A DNA stretch of 64,000 bases from Medicago truncatula. Taxonomy: Eukaryota > Streptophyta > Magnoliopsida > Fabales > Fabaceae. The stretch is from the NCBI RefSeq assembly GCF_003473485.1, contig NC_053045.1:58694494-58758493 (forward strand), given 5' to 3'. Shown in pieces: positions 48,169-57,099 of the stretch (its first letter is position 1; each line of letters starts with the position of its first letter). The notes under the pieces are model-generated. The model did no database searches and had not been told where the DNA came from. It worked only from the letters and a program-made list of their open reading frames with translations. The position numbers and the translations under genes were made by a program.

Positions 48169-48491
48169 TAAAAAAAATGGAAATGATTTTTTATGATTTG
48201 GTGGGTTAATTTATATATTTTGATACATGTTTATGAACATTTTTTGAGATGAAGTATACGAGCATGACACATTATTGCCGTGATTTGATGTGTTGACTTT
48301 ATATCTAAGTTTGTCTCTTTTATTATAGTGATTTGATATATTTTGACTTTATAATTAAGTTAATATTTTGAATAAAGATATTTTGATATATGTTGACATA
48401 GGGATAAAAACATATTTAACCCTATTAATAATATTTAACAAAAATAAACTATTTATTTATTATTTAATAAGAATAAGGATAAATAAACAAA

Positions 48492-49046
48492 TTAGCCACT
48501 TATTAATTGCTTAAGTATGGCTGCAGCAATATCAAGCAACTTATGTAGAAAGCTAGTCCTATCACCTAAAGGAGAACTAGAGAATTGCTTGTTGCAAGAG
48601 TCAATTTCCTTTCCAATATAAACCATAGAGTAAGCAGCCAAACCATATTTTTTTTGGTTTATAGAATCAATTGCTTGTGGAAGTACGGTTTTCACTAATG
48701 GAATGTATGTCTCAGCACAAATAGATAATTTTCTTTGCAATTGAAGATCTTTGGTTTGGCTGACAAGAACTTGAATATAGTTTAATGTGTTAGTGGCATT
48801 TTGTAGAATGTCACTAACCATTATGGTGGCTATACCCTTGGCATCAGTTGTTTTGGCTTGAGGACTGGAATGTAGGATTGAACTGCATAGATCAGAATTT
48901 GGTGTCTTTTTGCATATATCATCCACCAAATCATCAACTTCAGCGTTTGGTATAGTAAAAGATTGAGTGTGTTGGAGAAAAAAACAAGAAAGAAGAAGAG
49001 TATAAAGAGGGAAAAAGGACATAAAATTAGTTGAGGCTCTCTTCAT
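48492..49046 (-). CDS. Invertase/pectin methylesterase inhibitor-domain protein, cluster member 2
   Basis: Single exon, 184 residues, ATG at 49046. The signal peptide is about residues 1-28. Four cysteines are conserved: DDICKKTPNSDLCSSIL, KLSICAETY and EIDSCNKQF. The C-terminal helix ends AAAILKQLISG. It is nearly the same protein as cluster member 3 at 53785 (most residues identical), and the downstream flank of both is shared, so the pair is a recent tandem duplicate. The promoter block seen upstream of three other copies is not found here, so expression may differ. Target enzyme unknown. Confidence 0.9.
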   Translation of the reverse strand: MKRASTNFMSFFPLYTLLLSCFFLQHTQSFTIPNAEVDDLVDDICKKTPNSDLCSSILHSSPQAKTTDAKGIATIMVSDILQNATNTLNYIQVLVSQTKDLQLQRKLSICAETYIPLVKTVLPQAIDSINQKKYGLAAYSMVYIGKEIDSCNKQFSSSPLGDRTSFLHKLLDIAAAILKQLISG

Positions 49047-49382
49047 TTTTTTCCCTCTTGTTACTAGAAATCAAGTATAAAGGAAGGGATATAATAATAT
49101 TTGTTTTTGATATATTACTGTGTGACAGATACATGTATATATACATAAGAAAGAAAGTGTAACAAAAAAAATACATAAGAAAGAAAGTAACGTGTGATTA
49201 CATCATTGATGCAGTATCAACACAATAATGAGGGAATAATTACATGACGGTAATAAAGCTATGACTAAAAACTATAATTAAGGGAAGCTAATTATTGTAC
49301 ATTTCAAATTCAACTTTGCTGAGTGTTGACTTGTGTATCTCCAATATATTGTGTCTATTCTATCATGATCTTACGGTGACTA

Positions 49383-49838
49383 ATTCCTCCGTTTTAAAAT
49401 AGATGTCTAAGTCAACCACTTCACATATGTCAATGCACAATTTTAACCGTTAATATTTTTAAGGAAATATTAACGAGTGCCAGTGTCCTAAGGGCACTTG
49501 ATAAGAAACTTAAATAGTAAATTTATCTTGGAAATTGTGCATTCAACTTATTGAAATAGTAAAAAGCAACTTTTTCTATATAAAATTTCATAATTATTTC
49601 CTTTTTTGATTCCTTAACCATTGCCCTAAGGGCATTGGTTAGCAAGACCCTATTTTTAATTATCTAAAGTAAAAAATTATAAAAATTTAATATTTTGAAA
49701 ATATTTGCCGAGACAAATCAAAAAACATCTTACATGCTAATATTAGTATTTATACATTAGTTAAAATGTATGGTCAAAGTAAGTTAAGTGAATAGTGCAT
49801 ATTGCTAAAATTGGACATATATTTTAAAACGGACGAAG
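49383..49838. mobile_element. Stowaway-type element containing a second MITE
   Basis: Begins ATTCCTCCGTTTTAAAATAG and ends with the inverse ATATTTTAAAACGGACGAAG, flanked by TA at 49381-49382 and 49839-49840. The paralogous segment at about 55240 reads GGTGACTATAGTGTAG across the same point and has no element, so it represents the empty site with a single TA. A separate MITE sits inside at 49463-49651. Confidence 0.9.
49463..49651. mobile_element. MITE, GTTAGC...GACCCT family, copy 3, nested in Stowaway
   Basis: The left end is AAATATTAACGAGTGCCAGT and the right end GGGCATTGGTTAGCAAGACCCT in shortened form. CCTAAGGGCAC and GCCCTAAGGGC words mark the two arms. About 190 bp. Confidence 0.8.
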
Positions 49839-50282
49839 TATAATGTAATTTATGGTGTTTTATGAGAGAGAAATGATAGTTAAGATAAGAGAGCGTAGTA
49901 TATGATATAGAGAAAAAGTTATGGTGACTTTTCCTCCAAAGTCATCCAACCCTAATCCGTCAGAACTCTTTGACCCAATATAAAATACTTGGAGCTAGTG
50001 GCTTCGATAATGAACCATCAGAACACTGCAGCTATTGGTAAAATTCCACGTCCTTTTTCACGCAAATGACACTATTGTGTTGAAGGCATCACCAAATGGC
50101 TCCTATATATATATATTTAGAAGTAGTGCATATAGTATTAATTGAATGATATAATTGAAAAGAAAAAGTTATTAGTTATCAAAAAGAAAAGAAAAAGTTA
50201 TTATTGCATTGAAAACTTAAAGTGACATTTATTTTGATTTTTTTTGTTGACTAAAACGACACTCATTTTAAAACGGAGGAAG
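49839..50282. other. Duplicated flank and the right part of a Stowaway element
   Basis: 49839-49890 (TTTATGGTGTTTTATGAGAG) matches 55255-55290. The end at 50262-50282 (ACTCATTTTAAAACGGAGGA) is the right end of a Stowaway element whose left end I could not place. It abuts the pseudogene directly and presumably removed its 3' end. Confidence 0.6.
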
Positions 50283-50528
50283 TATGACACTAATTGATCG
50301 TAAAGTTGAGCGGAAATCGAGAAATTTCGCTCCAATTCAATATCTTTGGTTTGATTTACAAGAACTTGAATACTACCTTCGTCCGTCCCTAAATATAGGA
50401 ACCTTTTGCCAAAATTACGGAGATTAATAAAGTTGGTTGTAGTATTAAATTTGTACTATAATTATTATTGTTTTTACAATTTTATCCTTAAAAAAGAGAG
50501 TTAATTTATGTTTTGAACATAATATTTA

Positions 50529-51373
50529 GACTGGTGCTAGTCACACCCCAAAAAAAACAAATTACACCCAAATTTATTTAAAATTTTACAATAATACCAA
50601 AATTGTCCTCTTCATGTAAATTTTTAAAAACCCATCTTTTATGATCATTCTGAACCCTTACCCCCTTTCATCCACAAATCACCATAGATGTGCAACCAAT
50701 ATCTGAATCAAAATCTTTGTTATTGATCTGTACTATATTCATAAAGGTTAGTGAATTTCATGAATTTCATTTTCGATGAGTTTCTATTTGTTTATTGTTT
50801 GTTTTGGTATGAGATATGTCTGTCAATTTGATTTTAAGTGAGAGGTTAGTGTAAATTAAGTTTACGTGTATGTATATAAAACGGGTTAGTGTAGTTTACG
50901 TATGTAGGTTAATGTAAATTCAAGTTTACGTATGTTCAATTTAGATTAGTGTAAAATTCAGTTTACTTACATTCAATCTAGGTTAATGTAAATTAAGTTT
51001 ACTTATGTTCAATTTAGGTTAATGTAAATTTAATTTACGTATGTATATAAGAGGTTAGTGTAAATTCAGTTTACTTACGTTCAATCTAGGTTAATGTAAA
51101 TTGAGTTTACTTATGTTCAATCTAGGTTAATGTAAATTAAGTTTACTTAGGTTCAATCTAGGTTAATGTAGATTCAGTTTACTTACGTTCAATCTAGGTT
51201 AATGTAAATTAAGTTTACTTATGTTCAATTTAGGTTAATGTAAATTAAGTTTACTTATGTTCAATTTACGTTAATGTAAATTTAGTTGATTTGAAATTTT
51301 TATTTTAGTTAAAGGGTATATTAGTCATTCTGGGGTGTAACTTATTTTTTTTGGGGTGTGACTAGCACCAGTC
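50529..51373. mobile_element. Mutator-like MITE with 9-bp target duplication
   Basis: It starts GACTGGTGCTAGTCACACCC and ends with the exact inverse. The first 29 bases of the two ends are identical and the pairing continues to about 42 bases with a few mismatches. The 9-base word TAATATTTA flanks both sides (50520-50528 and 51374-51382), the hallmark of Mutator-superfamily insertion. The 845 bp interior has no transposase and is largely a tandem array. Confidence 0.93.
50842..51290. repeat. 36-bp tandem array inside the Mutator-like MITE
   Basis: About 12-13 units of the form GGTTAATGTAAATTAAGTTT followed by ACTTATGTTCAAT(C/T)TA. Early units are variable in length (some carry GTATATA insertions) and later ones are nearly uniform, with alternating types (AAGTTTACTTATG and CAGTTTACTTACG). 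There are no unique spacers, so it is not a CRISPR. Confidence 0.93.
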
Positions 51374-51884
51374 TAATATTTATTGTTGATTGAAGAAAAG
51401 GATGTAAAATAAATAATGGTATCTTGGTAAAGAAATAATTAATATATTTAGAAATACCAAAGATGTCTTATACTAAGAAGAAATAAATTATTTTTTTAAA
51501 ATGATCTTATAATTAATGACAGAGAGGTAGTATAATTCAACGTGTCAGTGGCATATGGTGGAATGTCATTGACCATTATCCTTTGCATTAGTTTTTTTTT
51601 TTTTCCAGGAGTCTTTGCATTAGTTGTGTTGGCTTGACGATTGGAATGTAGGACTGAACTGCATAAGTCAAAGTCAAAGTTTGGGGTCTTTTGCATATGT
51701 CATCCACCAAATCATCAACTTCAGCGTTCATTTGAGTAAAGGATTGATTGAGTTGGAGAAAAAAAACAAGAAAGAGAGAGAAAGGACACAAAACTTGAGG
51801 TTCTCTTCATACTCTCTTTAGACTAGGAATCAAGAGTGTGATGTTTTTGCGGAATGAACGACAAATGTTCATACTTGGGGTGCA

Positions 51885-51907
51885 ATTTAAGGTTAGTTTG
51901 GTCGGTG
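51885..51907 (-). promoter_or_regulatory. Conserved promoter block, pseudogene copy
   Basis: ATTTAAGG, TTAGTTTGG and TCGGTG occur as one continuous block of 23 bases, about 75-97 bases upstream of the ATG at 51810. Read on the sense strand it is CACCGACCAAACTAAC then CTTAAAT. The same block precedes the genes at 53785 and 60670. Confidence 0.7.
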
Positions 51908-51934
51908 GATAGTTCAAAATTGTTGATTTCTTTG

Positions 51935-52222
51935 GTTCTTTGGTAATACAAAATGAGTGTGCTTTAGCGGAAAAAAATTGTTTTAAAATGTATGTTATTT
52001 TTAGTTTTCAATGCAATAATAACTTTTTCTTTTCAATTATACCCTTCAATTAATATAATGTTACACTACTTCTAAAGTATTATTTTTTTCTTTAATGAAA
52101 AACAAACCAATAGTTGATTAGGATAATTTGATAAAATTGATATGACATTTGACTACTCTATTTCATTCCTTAATATGTGTGTAATTGACTAAAACGACAC
52201 TCATTTTAAAACGGAGGGAGTA
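51935..52222. mobile_element. Stowaway-type element
   Basis: The right end is ACTCATTTTAAAACGGAGGG followed by AGTAG. The left end carries the diverged inverse AAAATGAGTGTGCTTTAG. It interrupts a flank that continues unbroken at 54450-54480 in the paralogous segment (TAGTTCAAAATTTGTGA). The left boundary is approximate. Confidence 0.65.
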
Positions 52223-52295
52223 GTATTCAAAATTTGTGATTATTTTCCTTATGTATTCAAAATTTCAAAAAGGAAAATACATTCGACCCTTTATA

Positions 52296-52568
52296 CTCCC
52301 TCCGTTCCTTTTTAAGTGTCACTTTAGGAGAAAAAATTTGTTTCTATTTAATTGTCACTTTCAAAGTTCAATGCAACATTAAATGTTGTTTTACCAATAT
52401 TATCCTTAATTATTTATTGCGGAGAGATAAATATATGAAATGAGATATAAATGAATAAGGTCATTATAGTAAAAGTATAGCTTATTGTATCAAAAGTAGT
52501 ATCAATTTTTGATTGTCTTGGTTTGTGTAAAATGTTAAAATGTGACAATTAAAAAAAAACGGATGTAG
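52296..52568. mobile_element. Stowaway-type MITE
   Basis: Begins CTCCCTCCGTTCCTTTTTAA, ends AAACGGATGTAG, with TA on both sides. About 270 bp, non-coding. It sits within the duplicated upstream flank. Confidence 0.85.
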
Positions 52569-52714
52569 TATTACTTTTTTTTTTCTTTTTGAGGAAACCC
52601 TTTATATTACTTGTTCTTTTCCAATCCATTTTTTTAATGTAAATTTTGTAGCCATTTTTTAGGAATGCAAATTTTGTAGCCTTTTTCATTTATAAATTAC
52701 TATAGTTTTTTTTC

Positions 52715-52899
52715 AGGGTAATGTTAACTAGTGCCCCCAGAACATTAGTTAAGAGACTAATATGAAAATTTTACATTGAAAATTGTTAAAAAATGATATG
52801 TTCAATTTTTTAAAAGTCAAAACTTTATTGTTTTCAAATAAAAATTTCTATTTTTTACTTTCTTAACTAGTGCCACAGGGCACTAGTTAGCATGACCCT
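52715..52899. mobile_element. MITE, GTTAGC...GACCCT family, copy 4
   Basis: The left end is AGGGTAATGTTAACTAGTGC, the right end AGGGCACTAGTTAGCATGAC followed by CCT. This copy has the best matching arms of the four and is about 185 bp. Confidence 0.85.
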
Positions 52900-53784
52900 T
52901 ATTATAATGGTCCCATGTAAGTTGCTTACCTGCATTTTGAAAAGATGGGTTTGTATCTGCATGTTGATTTTAATTAAGGTTGAATCTTTTGACAATCGAT
53001 TAAATCCTGTTTTATCATGTATATTCCCTCTAAAACATTTCTTAACACACCTTGTGTGGGGTCACTTTCGATTGTGTTAATATATATTTTATTCTGATTT
53101 GTTAAAAAAAAAAACATTTCTTTGACTTTTATAGTCTATTAAAAAAATTTCATGACTATTTTCAGTCTCTGTTTTCAAGTCAACTCATATGTATCATTCG
53201 AAATCTTGAATTTTTTTATATTAATGTGTAGAATATTATAAGACTCTTAACCAAAAAATAGTTTTTGTTTTTGACAAAACATGAATTTTATATATTTTTA
53301 ACGTTTAAAAATTCATATTAAATTCATGTTTTGTTAAAACATTCTATTTTTTTTTTTTGTAGAGATTCTTACAATAATTCAAACATTCCTACAAAAATAT
53401 GAAGGACAACATGATATAACTTAAAAACAATGACCAAAAGTGTGAACGAAAAACTTTTGGGGGACAAAAATTTGAAATTTTTTTTTAAAGGGAACTCTAA
53501 CGAAAAGTTGGACTATAAAAAAAATTGTAAATTATTTTTTATGATTTGGTGGGATAATTTATATATTTTGATAAAAGTTTATGAACATTTTTTAAGGTGA
53601 AGTTTATGAGCATGACAATTTATTACGGTGATTTGATATATTTTGATTTTATAATTACGTTAATATTTCGAATAAGGATATTTTGACTTTATAGAGACAA
53701 AAATATATTCAACCCTATTAATAATTCTTAACCAAAATCAACTTTTTATTTATTATTTAATAAGAGTAAGGATAAATAAAGAAA
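52900..53784. other. Duplicated intergenic DNA, unit B
   Basis: Parallel to 47466-48490 over most of its length; it is the downstream flank of cluster member 3. No gene of its own. Confidence 0.8.
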
Positions 53785-54348
53785 TCAGCCACTTATTAAT
53801 TGCTTAAGTATGGCTGCAGCAATATCAAGCAACTTATGTAGAATGTCAGTCCTATCACCTAAAGGTGAAGTAGTTGAGCCTGAGAATTTCTTGTTACAAG
53901 AGTCAATTTCCTTTCCAACATAAACCATTGAGTAAGCAGCCAAACCATATTTATTTTGGTTTATAGAATCAATTGCTTGTGGAAGTACGGTTTTCACTAA
54001 TGGAATATATGTCTCAGCACAAATAGAAAATTTTCTTTGCAATTCAATATCTTTGGTTTGGTTGACAAGAACTTGAATATAATTCAATGTGTTGGTGGCA
54101 TTTTCTAGAATGTCATTGACCATTATTGCGGCTATACCCTTTGCATCAGTTGTGTTGGCTTGAGGATTGGAATGTAGGATTGAACTGCATAGATCAGAAT
54201 TTGGTGTCTTTTTGCATATATCATCCACCAAATCATCAACTTCAACGTTCATTTGAGTAAAGGATTGAGTGAGTTTGAGAAAAAAACATGAAAGAAGAAG
54301 AGTATAAAGAGGGAAAAAGGACATAAAGTTAGTTGAGGCTCTCTTCAT
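53785..54348 (-). CDS. Invertase/pectin methylesterase inhibitor-domain protein, cluster member 3
   Basis: Single exon, 187 residues from the ATG at 54348. An upstream in-frame TTG at 54375 is not used, because paralogues all start MKRAST or similar. The signal peptide is about residues 1-30. The four cysteines are C45 and C54 in DICKKTPNSDLC, C110 in FSICAETY, and C151 in EIDSCNKKF. The predicted four-helix bundle ends AAAILKQLISG. It differs from member 2 mainly by a short SGSTTS insertion before the last helix and a few substitutions. The conserved promoter block lies 79-101 bases upstream. Target enzyme unknown. Confidence 0.92.
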   Translation of the reverse strand: MKRASTNFMSFFPLYTLLLSCFFLKLTQSFTQMNVEVDDLVDDICKKTPNSDLCSSILHSNPQANTTDAKGIAAIMVNDILENATNTLNYIQVLVNQTKDIELQRKFSICAETYIPLVKTVLPQAIDSINQNKYGLAAYSMVYVGKEIDSCNKKFSGSTTSPLGDRTDILHKLLDIAAAILKQLISG

Positions 54349-54426
54349 TTTTTCTCTCTTGTTACTAGAAATCAAGAGTGTGTTGTTTTTGTGGAATTTA
54401 TGAACAATGTTCTTACTTTCGGTGTT

Positions 54427-54449
54427 ATTTAAGGTTAGTTTGGTCGGTG
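54427..54449 (-). promoter_or_regulatory. Conserved promoter block, cluster member 3
   Basis: Same 23-base block as at 51885. On the sense strand CCTTAAAT could serve as a TATA variant (about 80 bases before the ATG), and ACCAAAC resembles MYB-binding AC elements. The role is inferred only from conservation among paralogues. Confidence 0.6.
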
Positions 54450-56013
54450 TTCTAGTTCAAAATTTGTGAATTTTTTGCTAATGTATTCAAAATTTCGTAA
54501 TGTATTCAAACATTTCAAAAAGGAAAATTTATTTGGCCCTTTTACTTTGGTCTTTTCCAATCCATTTTTTAAAGTTAATATTACAGTATATGTAGTTTTT
54601 TCACATAAAATTACTATAATAATTTCTAGTCTTTCGTATATTATAATTGTTTGTAGCATGTAAGTTGTTTATTTGCTTTTTGTAACATTGGTTTTTTTTT
54701 TTGTCTACATGTTGATTTTAAGGTTAAATATCCTCTTCAGTTATGTTATGTTCTGTTCCTACTTCCATATGGTTGTTATAAGATGCCAAAATATAGATTC
54801 TTCCAGATGATGTTTTGTCTGTTCAATTAACCGTCACTAAAGAAATACACAGAAAGAACAGCTATCAATTATTTGTAAAAAAAAAATTCTCTATTAAAAA
54901 AAAGCATTATATAACAATCTAACTATTCCGCAAAAATAATTGTTAAATTTTATTTTTGGTTACTTAAAAAGGGTCGGAACTTCGCAGGAGGTCACCCATC
55001 TTAATAATATACTCTCGTCCAAACACACTTAACTACAAAATTGTGATGGAATCTAATGCATTAGTACTAGAATGATCACACCTATAATATCTTAAAAGAT
55101 AGATATCTTATGTCATATTTAAAAACAAAAATGTTATATATTTAAATCTAAAAAAGTAGTAAACAATGTTATTATGTTTCTTATCATATATGTGCAACAA
55201 ATACATAATATATAAGTGTCTATTCTATCCCTATCTTATGGTGACTATAGTGTAGTTTATGGTGTTTTATGAGAGAAAAATGATAGTTAAGAAACCGTGC
55301 TCTTGAAGGACCTCCTGAACCCCCGAATATTTTATCTTGGAAGAACCCATGTAATGGATGGTTGTAGAGCTTATGTATTTTGGTCTAACTCCAACATCTT
55401 TTTATTTTTTAAGAAGTCAAAATGAAATTTATTAAAATCACAATGAGTCATGACCAACACAAAAAGTTTAGGCTAGGAGTCGTAAAGTAGCAACATACAA
55501 AGAATATCCAACATCTTTTATTCTCCTCTCATTATTAATACTATTATCTTGGATGAAAAATGAGTTACCTTAGATAAAAAAATAAACAAAAGGAAGAGTT
55601 GAATATATTTTTCATCTCTACTTTTTTTCGTTATCGTAGAAAAGTGTCATGTTCGTGACCCTATAATGTAGTTGCATTTTGATTTCTCTCTTACCTCAAT
55701 CATATAAGATATAAGAAGTCGAATATTTTGGTTCAGAAAAAAAGAAAGAAAAAAAAAAAGTCGAATATATATATATTTTTTTTGAAGGAAGAAGTCGAAT
55801 ATTTAAAAGTTACGGTTTTGTTCATTTTTTATGAGCAGGGTACAAGTACAACACTTCTCGGAGCATATGAAGGTTTATTTTTCTTAGATTCAATTCAAAT
55901 CCTCCAATTTAGGATAACTCCAAAAATAAATCGGGGGATGACTTTTGAGGCTTTTGAAAAATTCTCCGAATTCTTTACCGATGCTATTTTATATACTTTC
56001 AAAAAAATAGTAA
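54450..56013. other. Upstream flank of member 3 and gene-free DNA
   Basis: 54640-54840 matches 61440-61650 upstream of the gene at 60670 (TGTTCTGTTCCTACTTCCA, then AGATTCTTCCAGAT). The empty site for the Stowaway at 49383 lies near 55240. A plus-strand frame at 55728-56141 spans poly-A DNA and a MITE end and is not a gene. Confidence 0.6.
55409..55505 (-). mobile_element. LINE 3' tail fragment
   Basis: AAATGAAATTTATTAAAATC then ACAATGAGTC, AGGCTAGGAGTCGTAAAGTAGC matches the tail of the element at 18015-18120. Only the 3' end is present. Confidence 0.7.
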
Positions 56014-56404
56014 GGGTCTGTTTGATTCTGTTTTTGAAAACTGTTTTCTCTTCTCTAAAATTTGAAAATTCTAAAACTTGTTTGATTGACTACTTTTTAA
56101 AAATTGTTTCCCAAAACTGTTTTATATTTTGCTGTTTTTAAAACTAAAAAAATGAGAACGGCTAAATAGTATTTTGATTTTCAGTTTTCAGTTTCCAAAA
56201 CTAAAAACACGAAAATGTGGTATATTTTCATTAATGGTATTTTGATAAATAAGTGATAGAATTTTCTTATCTATAAAACACTTTTTAAAAATAAGATTAC
56301 CAAGCAGGTATTTATTTTATTTTCTTCTTAAAAATAGTTTCTAAAAACTGATTTATAAATGCTTTTAAAAAAACAAAAACTGAAAACACAATCAAACAGG
56401 CTCC
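56014..56404. mobile_element. MITE with GTCTGTTTGATT ends
   Basis: The left end is GGGTCTGTTTGATTCTGTTT. The right end in reverse reads GGAGCCTGTTTGATTGTGTT. The arms continue into TTTTGAAAAC and GTTTTCAG words that pair imperfectly. About 390 bp and AT-rich. Confidence 0.75.
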
Positions 56405-56469
56405 AAGTCTTTCGTCCCTATATTTGATTATGTTTTGTACATCTTTCGTTATACTTCAGATTATTAAGA

Positions 56470-56649
56470 CCCTTTCTCTTAAAAATTAGAGAATTAAGAA
56501 GATTTTTTTTTTTTGAATATGACATGCATTTAATGTATGAATAAAACTTTTTACAACAATGTGTATGTACCGCCGCTGCTGCTTTCTGTGCAAACGAACC
56601 GGCTGCCTCGATCGTACCCTTTGTCGAACGGGGCTCTGATACCACTTTA
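56470..56649 (-). mobile_element. Copia leader and primer-binding site downstream of the LTR
   Basis: On the minus strand, TGGTATCAGAGCC (56644-56632) directly follows the LTR. It is the initiator-methionine tRNA primer-binding site of Ty1-copia elements. About 80 bases of GC-rich leader-like sequence follow, then AT-rich DNA. A primer site after this LTR, with coding sequence before it, means the LTR is shared by two tandem copies. Confidence 0.75.
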
Positions 56650-56985
56650 TTAGCGCAACACTAAAGCTTGTTCAACAAGCAATGAAAACCAGAAGCAATT
56701 TTGTAGTTTCTAGGGTTTGTAGATTTATGAATTATAGAGAGAATGAGAGAAGAGAGAGATTAAGAGAATGAAGAAAATAGTTGTTATTATTGATTCTGAT
56801 GAAAATATATAAAGGAGGTAGCTTATATACAATGTCTAGCTAAGTTGCTTGAAGTACAAGCAATGTAACAAACTCTAGATCTTATTTGCTAACCTCTAAC
56901 AAACTTGTAACAAACTAAAAAAAAAAGTGATTAATCACTGATTGTGATTACACTAAAACTAATCTTGAATTAAAACAAACTAACA
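56650..56985 (-). mobile_element. Ty1-copia LTR
   Basis: On the minus strand it begins TGTTAG right after the polypurine tract AAGGGAGGA (56994-56986), and ends just before the primer-binding site. A TATATAAGC word at about 56822-56830 could be the LTR promoter. About 335 bp; the 3' end is approximate. Confidence 0.75.
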
Positions 56986-57099
56986 TCCTCCCTTAATTCA
57001 AGTTTCCACTGCCTTCATTCCAATCAAGCTTCTGAGCTTGATGAACCTGTCAACCTTCAATGCCTTAGTGAATATGTCTGCAAGCTGCAGCTCAGTAGA

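Larger units (their letters stand above)
50373..51530. mobile_element. Stowaway-type element, itself interrupted
   Basis: The ends are CTACCTTCGTCCGTCCCTAA and the inverse AATTAATGACAGAGAGGTAG. TA flanks both sides (50371-50372, 51531-51532). Removing it restores the gene sequence GAACTTGAATATAATTCAA seen at 54070. Its interior matches the uninterrupted relative at 31743-32033 (AATATTTATTGTTGATTGAAG region), apart from the Mutator-like insertion. Confidence 0.92.
50285..51810 (-). pseudogene. Inhibitor-domain pseudogene split by nested transposons
   Basis: The remaining gene parts are 50285-50372 and 51531-51810. The ATG at 51810 opens a frame MKRTSSFVSFLS, which shifts within the signal peptide and again after VDDLVDDICK. 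There one T of a T run is lost, and the next piece (PNFDFDLCSSVLHSN) is in another frame. A further T-rich insertion near 51590 breaks the reading frame again. The Stowaway insertion falls in the codons for the VLVNQTK helix region. The 3' half of the gene beyond about 50285 is missing. No functional protein is possible. Confidence 0.9.

Noticed and set aside
50842-51290. Regular 36-bp repeats that could suggest a CRISPR array
   Set aside because: The units are head-to-tail without unique spacers, lie inside a transposon with terminal repeats, and the genome is eukaryotic.
54349-54375. Nine-codon N-terminal extension of cluster member 3
   Set aside because: The upstream start would be TTG, and all paralogues begin at the position equivalent to the ATG at 54348.
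55728-56141. 137-codon plus frame
   Set aside because: Begins in an A-rich tract and runs through the end of a MITE; composition explains it.
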